Assembly: GCF_014805625.2 (NCBI RefSeq) | Contig: NW_023998517.1 | Coordinates: forward strand, 526,237 to 590,236 | From: Glossina fuscipes | Taxonomy: Eukaryota; Arthropoda; Insecta; Diptera; Glossinidae | DNA length: 64,000 nucleotides | Direction: 5' to 3' | Part shown: in pieces, positions 1 to 12,985 of the stretch | How positions within the stretch are numbered: position 1 is the stretch's first letter | How the letters are laid out: each line of letters starts with the position of its first letter | Notes under the pieces: model-generated | What the model was told of the DNA's origin: nothing | What the model saw: only the letters and a program-made list of their open reading frames with translations | The model's database searches: none | Made by a program: the position numbers and the translations under genes

Positions 1-235
1 TTATACTCTACCCTGCTTACTATGCGCATCTATGTAGCACTTAAAAAGACTTGAGATACGCCCCTCTTTCATTATAACAATCGATTAAGAATCAGATTTT
101 ACTTTACGACTTTACCACGTCTGTCAGTCTGTCGGTCCGACCTCTTTCCATATATTCCTGTTTTCAACCCACGTTTATCCCATGTCGATCAATCAATACC
201 AAGTATTTTGATGGAATTTCGTAAATTGATCCGAT
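1..235 (-). repeat. Dispersed repeat copy (CTGTCTGTCCGTCT family)
   Basis: It starts with TATACTCTACCC, the complement of the GTGTAGGGTATA end of other copies. It contains the CTGTCAGTCTGTCGGTC core and GATGGAATTTCG, in the same order as minus-strand copies at 8.1 and 27.3 kb. Confidence 0.6.
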
Positions 236-735
236 ATTGAGCTATTGAAAATCGCTTACGTCAAACTATTTTTGCAACCTATTTTTGGGGAGTCTAAATA
301 TCCACAAAAGTGGATATAAAAAATAGCGGTTTGGCATAACAAACGAGTGCGCAAAATTTAAATTGACAAGAAATTTTTTTCCCATTCCCCTCCGTAAAAA
401 TATTCCTAGAAGAAGTGTGTCTTTATGTGGTACCAAGGTCTGATTTGTAACATTTTATCGGGAACATTGGTGCAAGCTATTGGTCGCGCAAATCTAATTT
501 ACCCGTCTATCTTTTGAATGTTTTCTTAAGGAGGGGCTCTCATAAAACTAAGTCTTTATATTTAAAGAATACATAATTCTTGATAAATTCGAGATTGTCT
601 TGAGCGAACTTGCATATCTTCTATGAATAACACGTTTTTGCTTGTTTAATTCGAAACCTCTTAGTACATTTATAATTCATATAAACAAATTACATTGCGA
701 GCATTTAAAATAAGCCAATTTTTAAACATATACAT

Positions 736-880
736 ATATGCGGACACTTGTATTTTTGCACCCATCAGCGAAGGACAACCCTCACCTTTTTCCTTTTTTG
801 AATTTGATTTGAGAAGGTCTGTCCGTCTGTCATCTTGGTTCTAAGCCGTCATTTTTAAAATATTTTGATGAAATTTGCTA
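736..880 (-). repeat. Dispersed repeat copy
   Basis: It contains GCGGACACTTG, the GTCTGTCCGTCTGTC core and TATTTTGATGAAATTTGCTA, the same module order as the other minus-strand copies. Confidence 0.55.
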
Positions 881-881
881 C

Positions 882-1125
882 ACTGAGGTGTTTTGGACCG
901 TTCAACCTTTTGTAAGATTACTCCTCATTCAACGCCCTATTAGGAAATAAAGTACGAAAGTATGAAAGATTTCTATTGATTGAATATGGAAAATTAATTA
1001 GATCAGTTTCTGAACATGCAGTAGTTCATAATGGAAATTGCTCCGTAATAATGATTTGGCTCACACTATTTTGTTTTTAGATTTACTCCTATATAAAGCT
1101 AAGCTTTCATATGGCAGTCACATCT
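882..1125 (+). repeat. Left arm of inverted repeat pair
   Basis: The sequence from TTTTGGACCGTTCAACCTTT to the CATATGGCAGTCACATCTAA region matches, in reverse complement, 4367-4630 with scattered differences. Both arms are about 250 bases and 3.2 kb apart. Confidence 0.8.
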
Positions 1126-1915
1126 AATTTTTGAATGTCACATGACAGAAAAACATACATAAAGAATTATGTTAGCGGAAGTGATGTAAGGTATTCAATG
1201 CTAGTTCTTTCCTTTTTGAAAATGGGAGAAACCGGTCGAAATCTGCGCTACCACGTAAACTGAGAAGACCTGTTCGTCAAAAGGAATAAAAAAAAGGTTG
1301 TTTTCTCATTACTCATAAACAACAGCAGATAAATCCACAAACATATAAACGTATGTTCTATGGGCTATGTTACAGTAAGTGTACAAAATACCTAAATTTG
1401 ACCAGGCCAGTCCAGTATTGTAGTTTATCAAAATTTTATATTTTCAAACACTTTATAACGCGCGGAAGCAACCTTCCAAAACCCTATAAGGTACATAAAT
1501 TCTTTGCCAGTTTCCAATTCGGAATGCATTTAAGGATGTCACTCTGTTACTTCGACCATCTGCCAGTCTGTCTAGTATTTGTGGCACCCATTCTCGCGTT
1601 GCTCATGAACTACAACCAATATGTCATATAAATTTGCACAAAATATTCCATAGGAATAACGAAAATCAGCCACTCCCACTCAATATTGTGACATATGCAA
1701 GCTTATATTTTTTCCTTTCTCTCAATTTTGTATAGGATAACAGTGGTGGACATAAAAGATAAAAGATTCGCTTGCAACCGAATATGATTTTCTTACTTTT
1801 TATGATTAAAAACCCATTTTACACGCTTCCATGTCATTGTTCATTAGGCATCGACATTGGCTGACTTGGTTATAGGTGAGAACACAACCCGCAACTGTAA
1901 ATAAATTCATGTTCT

Positions 1916-2150
1916 ACTGAGTAGCTGAGTAAAATACATTCCTCTCTTCTACTTGTTCACTGCTGTATACTCAATCATTTTAATCATTTTACCCGTTGCT
2001 CATTTGCCTCTAATAATAATGCGTTAAAATTTTTTGCAAAGCGGATTTTTATTCAGTTTTCAAGTACACTGGCCATGATTATATTCTTTTGGAAAAGATA
2101 TTTTACAAGAAAGAAAAAATTAAAAATGAGAATAAGAAAGAGAAGGAAAG
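1916..2150 (+). repeat. Direct repeat, copy 1
   Basis: GAGTAAAATACATTCC...CTACTTGTTCACTG...TTACCCGTTGCTC...TTTATTCAGTTTTC resembles 5755-5960 in the same order and orientation. Confidence 0.7.
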
Positions 2151-4366
2151 AAGGCGTGAAAAGAAATTTGCATTACTTGCCATCTTTCCATTTATAAACT
2201 CTGTTGTTATGCGGTCCTGACACAAGTTGGAACGTGGTTGGAACAAGTGGGTGGGAGATGAAGTTTCCGAATGATTAGATACTTGCTTGAATAATGTGTG
2301 AATTTGTATTTCTTAACTTTGCTGCGCCTAGGAATTGATTCAATTTTTGTTCATTTATTATTATAATCTTTACCTCTGAACAGCGGATGCGGACTTTTCG
2401 TGATAGGATTTTCTAAACTTAGCTCTTCGATGTTCAGTTTAATAAAAAAAGTTCAAACCATTAAGTAAAAAGTATCGTCTTTCTCTTCTTAATTCTTCTA
2501 TTCTGATAAAGTTAAGCTTAAAGTGTTTGATTGATTTAAACAATTGTGGAAATGTTTTGTATACGCCAGCGAATGGAATCTGGATTCTAACGCGTGAATG
2601 CATTTCGTTGCTTTAGCTGCTCAAGAAAAATGTAAACATAGTTTGACAATATTGAAGTCAAAATTTATATAAATTTCCCCTTGCCAAGCAAACATGGCTA
2701 TGAAGAACGCACACTTTACTAGTGAAGCGTATAAAGTTATTCGATTTAGAAAAATTTCCAATTATTTTATCAGCATCAATTATTATTGATATATTGGGTA
2801 ATGCGTAGTGCTGTAGTTTTTAAAAGTTGAAATTTTCTAATAAATAGTATAACGTATGTTGAGGAAATATTACAAAGAGTTTGATTGCTTACAACAGCTT
2901 TCATTGGCGTAATATTTTCATTTTCAATGATCTCCTTGCACACAATAGTCAAGTAGTTAACTTTACTAGATTTGATTGACTGAGAAACGATAAGAGGCGG
3001 AAAATTTGCCATTCATCATTTGTAATGATCTCAACTGCTCTCTAACACTGCCGAGATTTATGTTCTCAAAATGATGAATATAATGTGCGCTTTTTCAAGG
3101 AATGTAAGAAGAAGAATTGACCACCTGTTACTGGGGTGGGAAGCGAGTTTTTAAACGCAAGTGAAGTAACTCGTAACCAAAAATCTCGATTATTTAATGT
3201 TTATAGTGATTACAAGTAAGCCACAAAACTATATGCACATGTAAATATAAACCAGTAGCAATCAAGTATTGATAAAGCGGATTAATTAATTATTAATATG
3301 AACTGACATGCACACGCATTCATAAACTAGTAAGTTTGCAATTTATATAAGTTGAAAATTAATTTATGTTTCTATCCAAGCATTCACATATGTCATGTTA
3401 TCATGACGTCTGATTTGTAAAATCTAATTGTGATTGTGATCGTTGAAAATGGGTTAAAATTGATTTAATAATTTTACATGTTTTATAAGTGCTTAGGGCG
3501 ATAGAGAAACAAAAATGAAGCAAACCGTAAAATGCATAATTGATTAATAAACATTTCAATTCAATGATTTTATGCCCTAATAAATTTCGGTTAAAGAAAA
3601 AAAAAAAAGAATGAAAGGAAAACGTCTCTAATTAATTTGGTCTTTTCTACTAACACAAATTCAAAGTTAGATTTATGCCTTTGAGCGATCGATCTCCATT
3701 CAAATGGAGAATACTCTCTTTACGCTTATTATAACTCACCTTACATCTAGAGGTAAGTTAATATCCCTCCCTAGGAGATATATTTTATATCGAACATGTT
3801 CCCTAGCACTCAAAAGCTGCATATATACACACAATGCAGAGTACTTCTGTAACACATCTATTCGTCTTTTTTAAAGAAAAGCAAGCAATATTTACCCATA
3901 AAACGAAAATTTGAAGTTATGTTCAGTGACTTCTCTTATCAAGTGAGAAAAATGTTATCTATTTGTCTTTCATCACTTTTTTCTGACCTTAGCAGTGTAT
4001 ATGGGCATTCCCTGAGTGATTGGTCATAGTAAAAAAAGAAGGACTGAGAATAGTAATTGCTGCGTACCCTGTATAACATTCGTTTTGTATTCATCAACGA
4101 AGTGCGGGGTCTACTAGTTTTTTTTTTTTTATTTCTAAAGGCTAGAGATTCCGCATCAAAGACATCGTAAATTAATTCGGGTCTAAGACTTTAAGCCGAT
4201 TTAGCCTTGTACGTCTGTCTAACCGTTTATCTGTCGAACCGTTTACTTTCACTGTCACAAAGAGTGGAAAGATCAAAGAGTGATAGCTATAAAGAAAGTG
4301 TTACATCAATTGAAAAGATTACACTTTGGGGAAAGACTTGCATTGAATACCTTACATCACTTCCCC
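2151..4366. other. Gene-free stretch inside the inverted-repeat pair
   Basis: Only short frames without motifs (for example 2776-3012 minus), AT-rich sequence, and no transposase or other gene recognised. Confidence 0.5.
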
Positions 4367-4630
4367 TAAAATTAGATATGACTGCCATATGAAAGCTTAA
4401 TTTTCACTGAAAACTCTATATAGGAGTAAATCGAAAAATAAAGTAGTGTGAGCCAAATCATTATTACGAAGCGATTTCCGTCATGAATTACTACATTTTC
4501 AAGAATTGATCCAATTCATTTTTTATATTCAATCAATAGAAATCTTTCATACTTTCGTACTTTATTTCCTGATAGGGCGTTATATGAGGGGTAATCGTAC
4601 AAAAGGTTGAACGGTCCAAAAAACCTCTTC
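4367..4630 (-). repeat. Right arm of inverted repeat pair
   Basis: It begins AAAATTAGATATGACTGCCA and ends AGGTTGAACGGTCCAAAA, complementary to 882-1125. It may be two inverted copies of one dispersed element or the ends of one composite insertion. Confidence 0.8.
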
Positions 4631-5526
4631 ATAAATGGATTCAAAATCTATGAATATTATACAATGAAAGTAGACGTTCTTTATCCCTGCCAAATATTGC
4701 GCACATCCGCACAAGCTTAATATATATGCCCTTACAAAAGCGAATGTGTACGCTATTTACCCCTAAAACCCCTCGAAATGGGTAAATAAATCTGGTTTAG
4801 ATTTCATTGTAGATATTATTTTAAAATTTTATAAACGTTTTTGTGAATCAATAGAAGTCTTCTGAAGCCTTAGCGATCAAGTTACACACACATTTGACAT
4901 GAGTATCTTTAATAAAACACCAACACAATGTATGGTATAAAGGATTAAAGAGAAAGCTACCAAATATATGTTTATAACAAGCCACTGTTATAACAGCGAA
5001 TATTACTCACTGCATAGATATATGACAAATTAATAGTCGGCGATTGATAGACTAAAGCCTTTCATATTAAATTTAATTGATTATAATACTTGCTATATGA
5101 TATGTGAAAGTAGACAGTGGTACTAATTACAGTAGACTTTCAAATAATATGTTAAATTATTTCCAAGAGAACATTAACTTAATGAAAAGGCATAAAATTA
5201 ATTCAAGCTTTAACGGAAGTAGCTTGCCTCAACGCGTTTTAAATATTTTTTACAGCCTTTTTCAAATCCTATGGCAAGCAATAATTTAATTCGAGATTTA
5301 TTTAACTGGAAGTCATGTAATTCCGACATATAGAGTAACATTAAATTCGATTTAATTTATATAGTCTTCCGGTATCAGCGGAGACTACTCTGCTTCTTGT
5401 AAGACATAATTTTATTCTCTTGCTTCTAGGATAAAAAACTTAAGCTATAAAAGCTGCTTTATGATCGGAAACGTTCAACTTTCAGGAATTTCTCTTCTGC
5501 GCATAGGTTCGAGTGAGTTCGTCTGC

Positions 5527-5740
5527 CTACAGTGTAGCAAATTTCATCAAAATATTTGAAAAATTGTAACCTTTAGGCTGAAAGCAAGAAAGCAAGACAG
5601 ACGGACAAACAAAAAAGTTTCGTTTTAAAATCAGTTGGTATAAATCAAGACGGGCACACCTCACCCTCCTCCGAGTGTTGCATACATCCGCATAAAATTT
5701 AATGCACCCTTCCACCATAAGCGGTGTAGGATATGAAAAG
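5527..5740 (+). repeat. Dispersed repeat copy
   Basis: It contains the AGACAGACGGACA core and CTCCGAGTGTTGCATACATCC and ends in GCGGTGTAGGATAT, the shared right end of plus-strand copies. Confidence 0.6.
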
Positions 5741-5754
5741 GGCAAAAAGGTCTC

Positions 5755-5960
5755 TTTCCAAAGCTGAATAAAATACTCTGCATTATTCTACTTGTTCATT
5801 GTTGCGTATTTTTTAATCATGTTACCCGTTGCTCTCCGCTGCCTAGCAGAGTTTTCATAATTTTTCCAAAACGTATTTTTGTTCAGTTTTTAAATATATT
5901 TTGATACGATTTTTTATTTTATAAAAAAACTTTGAAATGAGGAAAAAAAATATTTTGAAA
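5755..5960 (+). repeat. Direct repeat, copy 2
   Basis: GAATAAAATACTCTGC...CTACTTGTTCATTG...TTACCCGTTGCTC...TTGTTCAGTTTTT is a diverged copy of 1916-2150. It lies immediately after another dispersed-repeat copy. Confidence 0.7.
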
Positions 5961-8094
5961 AAAATTTTTGGTCCTTAAGAAAAAAAGGAATAATATCTTG
6001 TTCTCGATGATGTGCTGTCGCCCGAAATTGACGCAAGGGAAACGCGTAGCGGCGAATGGCGAAGAGTTTGGAGATGTGCGTGTGCCAGATGAATTGTCAA
6101 TTTTTCAATAATCTTCGACATTATGGATTGAGTTGAATAATTAATGTTTACTGCCTCAAGAACCGACTTAATATTTAGCATATCCCCACTTCCCAACATT
6201 TAAGTGCTGCATGGTGAGGACAGCAAGGCGGTAAAAGGGAACGTGTCTAATCCGGCTCTAAATTGCAAGTGGATTGTCTTATAATTTACCCATGCTTTCT
6301 TTTTTTTACATCTTGTTTTATGAAATTTTAAGATAAGTAGTGGAACATAGGAGAGGTGAAAGCAGATGTGGTTTCGGTTATAACAAACGTTCTCGGTTCC
6401 AGCTTGCAGCTAAGCTTGTAACAATTTGTTAGGGGCTTCAGAACAAATGATGCGTTGGTGTGGAAAAAGGGCTAATAAGGAAAGGCATTCGTGCAAGCCC
6501 TAATGAAACTACAAATATGTATGTGTTTGCTATGGTATAGGATTTCATATGGCGACATTTTGATTTTGCTTTTTACTGCCCTACATTATCCAGGTGGCGG
6601 CTAGTTTGGTTCGAGATGTTTCTTTCAGTATGAAGATTGCGAATGAAACGGTGTTGCGGATTTCGAAAAGTTCCCCCAATTCTTAGATTATAGATTGTGT
6701 TGTTTATGAATTAGGTCAAGAAAGACCCGCGTTTTTTTTTATTGTTCCAATTTAGAGTGTGTTGTAATTTAAGTTAAGATTAAAAGTTTTTAACCAATGC
6801 GGCAGTCTTTAACATTTTCTTGGATAAGTACATGAACCTTGAACTCTGACATAGCTTGTAAATGGGTTTTACAATAGTTTCGATAGAGTTTTGCTCGGCT
6901 GCGAAACTTGGCATTTTTCGCAGTAAGCTACGGATATGGCAGACAGAGCGATCTCATGTGTGGGTATTATTTCTCATTATTCGCATTATTCTGCTGTTGA
7001 GAAATATTAGTTGGGTGTTAAAAAAAATGAAGGCGGATGTCAGACGAATAACTCTCCTTAACTCTGTCCAAAAAGCGAATATTTTCAGATAAAATAAGCT
7101 CTGCCATGAGAAGATTGGGCGTTACGTCTTAATTAATCTATGAAAAGATTTTCGCTTGCAGAAATTGAGTTTTATCCATAGGCTCAATATTTTTTCAAAA
7201 TTTTCTTTTGATGTTCAATAAACTTGTCAACGGTTTCAATTAAAAAAATCTATTAACAAATTAATTACTTGTCGCCTTTCTTCTATAAACAAAGTCGCAC
7301 AGTAAACATTGACATTTGTATTAAATTCTCTTTGAAATTTAAAACCGATTTTATTGTCGTTGATTAATTAGTAGACACCATCAAATACACTTTGGTTAGT
7401 TTAATATTACAAACAATTGTTGAGCAACTTTGCCAGGCTACCACAATATTTTATATATTCATACGTATTCTTTTTAAATAATTTGTAAACTTGTTTATTT
7501 GGGTTACTATATACTGGGTACTATTCACTCTATAGTTGAAATACTTTGAATACAAAGAAAATAACTTGAAAGTTTGGAAACTAAAAATCTCTTTAAAAAA
7601 AATGCTTATTTCCAGCCCTTGCTTTTACAATTCTATTAATTTTACCTAAGGTTTAAAGGTATTAACGTAATCCCGTATTTAGGACACGAATAGAATTGTT
7701 TCTTCTTGTATCCACTGATCTATGCTATTTGTACTAAAATGGGTTAATGGAATGCCTACTAGTAGCCAGAAAGATGTGTATGCGATGTGACGAGGGCGAT
7801 CAGAAAATCTTTCTGCAGTTTGTGTCAGATTGTGAATAAAAATAAATAAATTTGTAAGTTTCTTTAAACTATATAGGCATTGAGAGTTGCTTAGCACTTT
7901 ATCTCCACTCGTAATTGTTTTTTTTTTTTCAATAAATTGTTTCTACAAGCGAACTATTCGATATCGATAAGTTTCCCTTAACGAATTTGGTTTTGCACGA
8001 ATCCGAAATTTAAACTGAGAAAATGGTAAATAAAAGAGCATCTTCTTGTTAAGATAGAGAAATATCTTCTTCTTAATTCTCGTTCCTATACCCT

Positions 8095-8350
8095 CTACTA
8101 CCTGTTGTACAATGGTATATTAATTTTATGCGGATGCATGTAACATCCAAATGCCTCAAAAACCGAATAACGATCGATTCAAAACTAATTCCTAAATCGA
8201 TTTAAACTTATCTATCCGTCTTGTATTCTTGTGTCCAATGTAAGGATCACAATTTTTGGGATAGTTTGATGGAACCTAGTAGTATGGTTCGCATCAGACC
8301 ACTTTTTCGACCACTTCCCATATTATGATGCCTTATTTTGATAAATCGTT
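8095..8350 (-). repeat. Dispersed repeat copy
   Basis: It contains TATGCGGATGCATGTAACATCC, then ATCGATTTAAACTTATCTATCCGTCTTG and GATAGTTTGATGGAACC, in the order of the family on the minus strand. Confidence 0.6.
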
Positions 8351-9912
8351 TAATGAATAACTGTGGGATGTTGTAGGGTATTCAATGGAAGCCGAGAGCC
8401 TATATAATGATTTTACCTGCATGCTTTTTAACATTGGCAGCGGAAATGATTGGATATAAATGCATTGTCCTATTTTAATCGTATTACTGATAAAGCTTGC
8501 TGGAAATTGTATGACATATTTTTTTGAAAATACTAACCTTTCCTTTTTATCTCTTTGGACGAATATGCACGGGCCAACTAATAAATGTAAACATAAGAAA
8601 TGAATGCAGAATAAATCATAACGCAATTAATTATAGCATTTTGTTTACAATTTAGTCATTATTGCAGGTAAGAAACGGAAAATATTTTTGCAAAAATGTT
8701 GATATTCTTTGCATAACTTTTAACTTGTTCTGCAATGCGTATATACGTGTGTATACGTATATATACATGTGTGGTATCACAAAAGTATTACATGTGTTCA
8801 TTATTCAAATTGGTTCAATGTTAGCTGAAACTTAATGGAATGTCGAGTGTTTCAAGTATTCGGTAATTCCTACTCTCTTAAAAATTCACTCTCCTGTTTT
8901 AGCTTCATCATAATAATCAATCAACAATTTACAACTCTTCTCAATACCGAACCTATTTAACTACTCTCATACGCATTCAATATTTATAACACCCAACTAC
9001 ATATACATGCATAATTAGATTTCGCATTTTGCATTTATTTCAATTCATATTATTTCTGACTTTTACTATTTCTACGACAACTTGCCGTTTATTTACAAAT
9101 ATACAATCCAACAAATTTTTCAAGTCAAAATAAACATTAGCCTTGATGTTAAATTACTTACAACGAACCGAACCGATCCGAACCGAACCCGACTTTTTGC
9201 GCACACGTCATTTACCTAATCCCGTGATATTAATTCCTTTTACTATACAGAATGTTAGCTATTGTAAAATACTTTCTTATACGATAAAGATTATTATGAA
9301 GGAATTAAAGTTTTTTTGACAAAACTCCCGAATATGTGGGATTATCTCTATTTTAGGAGCAAATTCTCTTTAGAGAACATACTTAAAAAAACTAATCTAT
9401 TTTCTCGGACTTTTCGAAGCGACCGACTCGAATGCGATGAAGATGTTAACTGCCTTAAAAAAAAGGTTTCAGTAAAAGACATAAACGATTATCAATAGAA
9501 GGGCATTAATCTTTGATTTGATGCTCTTTACACTTTTGAAACGATTTCGTCTCATTTCGACGGATTGTCATCGATAATCAATTCGATAAGAGACAATTGT
9601 GAGGAATGTTATTGAAATTGAGCTTAACAGCTTTTGTAAGATCAACTTTTGCTTTCGCACTTTTTGTATGTTTGTGTGTACAATGTCACTTTTTTAGGGA
9701 TAATATTCTTTATTTTTAAACTCTTTGTACGAATGTGCGCTACTGATAGATTAAAGTGTTAAAAATTATAGGATAATAAATTAAAGCATTTTGTTTCTAA
9801 TTTAGTGACTATCATATACTATAAACAAAAAGTTATCGCACAAAAAGCACGCGCTGCTTTGACGTACTACATTTTAATAATGAAAATATACTTCTACATT
9901 GAGATTATAAAA

Positions 9913-10158
9913 ATGCGTGTCGATAATCATATTCATATTCGTCATATTACGCTGTACCACTTTGAGCAAGAATGAAAAGAAGAGAGATTCATTTAGCGAA
10001 CTTGACAAATTTTTCGGTGGATGAGGACAATCAACAAAAATCAATGTAGGGAATTGTTTGTCCGTTTCAAATCTAACGGCGCTAGCTTGGAAGATAAGCC
10101 AGCAAGAGATTGACTATCGGATTTCGAAGACCAGGCACATTTGAAAGCTTGAAAATGT
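9913..10158 (+). pseudogene. Mariner-family transposase remnant (N-terminal part)
   Basis: One frame carries MRVDNHIHIRHITLYHFEQ, matching the mariner start HIRHxxLYEF, then after several stops NQCRELFVRFKSNG and SLEDKPARD, a stop, and LSDFEDQA. This is the RFKSG...LEDKPRSGRPSDF region before the mariner catalytic domain. At least five in-frame stops are present, and the DDD catalytic part is missing; the frame runs into a dispersed repeat at about 10.2 kb. It is an old, inactive copy. Confidence 0.75.
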
Positions 10159-10199
10159 AGCGTTCGTCGTCTTGGAAAGTTCAATAACTAGTTTTCAAT

Positions 10200-10395
10200 T
10201 TCATCGAAATATCCCAAAAATTTTTGTATGCAGGTTGAAGAAAGGAAAAAAAAACAAGACGCATAGACGGTCAGAATGGGTTTCTCAATCGATCGGCATA
10301 ATAAAAGGAGGATCTATCTCAAGCCCTTTTGCATGTTATTTACATTCGCACAATGTTAATAAACCTTTGTACAGCAAGTGGTGTAGAGTATAAGA
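10200..10395 (+). repeat. Dispersed repeat copy
   Basis: It contains TCTCAATCGATCGGCATAAT and TCTCAAGCCC and ends with CAAGTGGTGTAGAGTATAAG. It abuts the mariner remnant. Confidence 0.6.
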
Positions 10396-11184
10396 AGGCG
10401 ACACAACGAATTCACTCGTGCGTTTATATGTCCGGCCGTTTCTTTATCGGAATGTATTTTGTTAGTATCTCGTAGCAAAAGGTGGGAATCGAAATGCAAT
10501 TTGTCGCAAAAATTAGTTGTGCAGGTAGTCCATACGTTTGGTTTATTGTTACCAGGATTGTATAAATTTTAATTATCCTAAATGCATCATCTCACCGATT
10601 AAATTTCGAAACTAGTTGAATAGCTATCTCAAGAGACTGTTCTAACAATAACCATTTCAAGAGGTTATTAAAAGCTTTTAAAACATAATTCAAAGCGATA
10701 TTCAAAGTTCAACACAGTTTTGTAATGCACACCAGCCTATCGGATTTTCAGTTAATTTTTTATTTATTGCAATCACTTACTTTACTTGAAGTGCACTCAA
10801 AGCGATTGTTTACGTTTTCATCTCTCCGCAAGATTACTTTTGGAAACTATTTTATTAGCCGCCAATAATTTTTTAATGGATATTGTAATAATTTTGAAAA
10901 GACACCGCAAACAGCTAACAAAGTATTATTTTGGTTTTTTTTTTTTTATATTTGCGGTTAAGCGCAACGAATTCGTAAAATATAAAATCATCCATCTCTT
11001 GCACAGCGATTGTTTTTCTTGTGCGAAATTTGCATATATTTACATAGACGGATCTCTACACATAAACTGAGCGTGTCACGACGCAACTTTGGAAATTCAT
11101 TTCTTTCGCACATTATTTATAAACAAATGCGATCTATCAGAGAAATGTAAATAAACGAAAATTAAACAAAATAAATAAAAAGGA

Positions 11185-11780
11185 ATAAGTAAGAAATTTA
11201 TATTCGATTGCGACCGAATCTTTTACACCCATCACCGTATTATCTGATCAAAGATTGAAAAAAAATGGATAAACGAACAGACGAACATGCTTTAGGTATA
11301 TTCCGTAATTGAAACTGGTCAAGAATTTATACAGTTTATGGGGTTTTTGATGCTTGATTCAGCGCTTTAATAAGGTATTGAAAAAAACCTTAAATTTTGA
11401 TATGCTATAGCATTGGGTAGGCGTGGACAATTTTCCCCATTTCACACGTTCAAATTTTTGTAGAATTTTCTACTACAGTTGATGAGTGATAAGCCAAAAA
11501 TAAATTTTTTATTCCTTTTGAAAAAAGGAAACATTCATAATTGATGTGGTGCCGTAGGCGTTCAACCAATTTCATAGTTTTCAAAAGCAATTCGCGTGCA
11601 AGACGTTCAAATGTTTCTGTCGAGTTTAAAGTCGATAGGTTTATCTTTGCGAGCACGAGAATGTTTACAACTGGCGGACAGACTGACATGCTTAAATCAT
11701 TTCAGGATTTAATGTTTCTGAAGTCTCTCAAGCCTCCTTCTGGGTGTTGCCCTTCGGTGTTGGATATAAAAAAGAAAAAA
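11185..11780 (+). repeat. Dispersed repeat copy, long form
   Basis: It begins AAGTAAGAAATTTATATTCG, GCGACCGAATCTTTTACACC and ends near GGTGTTGGATATAAAAA. The same start occurs at 44.95 and 54.66 kb, suggesting a family of about 600-800 bases. Confidence 0.6.
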
Positions 11781-12709
11781 AATTCGTCTTTGAGCGTACA
11801 TTAGATGCCGTCTGTCCATATTGGTAAGTTAGTGAAATGAAAACATGTCAACATGTCCATCGAGATCATGTAATCGTTACGATTTTAAGTCGGTTTATAA
11901 TTCATGGCAGAGAAAAAATGAAAAGAAAGGGCCGCTTTACAATGCCTAAAAAATACTTTTTGCCTTCTATAGATGAATTGATAAAACAACAGGAGCATGT
12001 TCGTGAACGTAAATTGCTAACCTGATGGTTTCCCAATTCTTCTTCTCGTTAATTTTGGTGCGTTAATTAGTAGTTGAAAGAACATCTCATCACACTGTTG
12101 TACAGACAAAATCTTAGCGATATATGATGATACTAAATTGATTCTTATATTTTCTTTATAACAAATTAATTAATGATTTATTAAAGTTACGTAAAGACAT
12201 TACTGCAATTATCAGAATCATTAAATATGATGTAAAAGCTATTGTTTGAGAAAATATGGTTAATAGCTATAACCATTATGGAATAGAAATAATTTTCAAA
12301 TAAATACGATCGGAAAGTACCAGGAATTTAATTCTCTGATAAGGTAAGCTTTCCTATCTTAATGTGTGCATCAACTACGAGCAGCAGCTTTTCGTTCATC
12401 GTAGTTTAATTTTTATTATTATTTTTTTTTTGTTTTCTTTTAACCCGAATCCAGCCATGTGAGCCTTAGGCACTTATGAGAATCGTGGGAATAATTAAAA
12501 TGCTGTTTATAGATTAAATTCATTTATTTAATAAAGCGTCATATAAAGATAAAGTATTGCACACAGGCCGTATACTTTTTAATTTCGAATCACAAAAAAT
12601 CGTACAAAAAAACTAAAGTGAGCCACGGTCCACCATCAAACACTCTACCTCACTTTGCTTAATATTATTTGCCAATACATATATTTGCAAAATCCCACCT
12701 TATAGTCGA

Positions 12710-12985
12710 ACGCAAAAAAAAAAAACAAAACGGACAGATGGACAGAGAAGCTTAGATAGGTTCTGAAATTAGTTCTCAATCGATCGGTGCAGTAAACGGT
12801 AGGCCTCATTTTGCATTGAACACAAAAAGCCAAGACAGATAGATGGCCAGACAACCTTTATTCGATTCCGAATTGCTTTCTGAATCGATCGGTATAATGA
12901 AAAATTGGCGTATTTCAACTCCTTCCGTTTATTGTATACATACGAATGAACATTGTATAGCTATACACTGCAAGTAGTATAGGGT
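12710..12985 (+). repeat. Dispersed repeat copy
   Basis: Two tandem core modules (ACGGACAGATGGACAGA and GACAGATAGATGGCCAGAC) are each followed by ...ATCGATCGGT; the end is GCAAGTAGTATAGGGTGCA. Confidence 0.6.
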
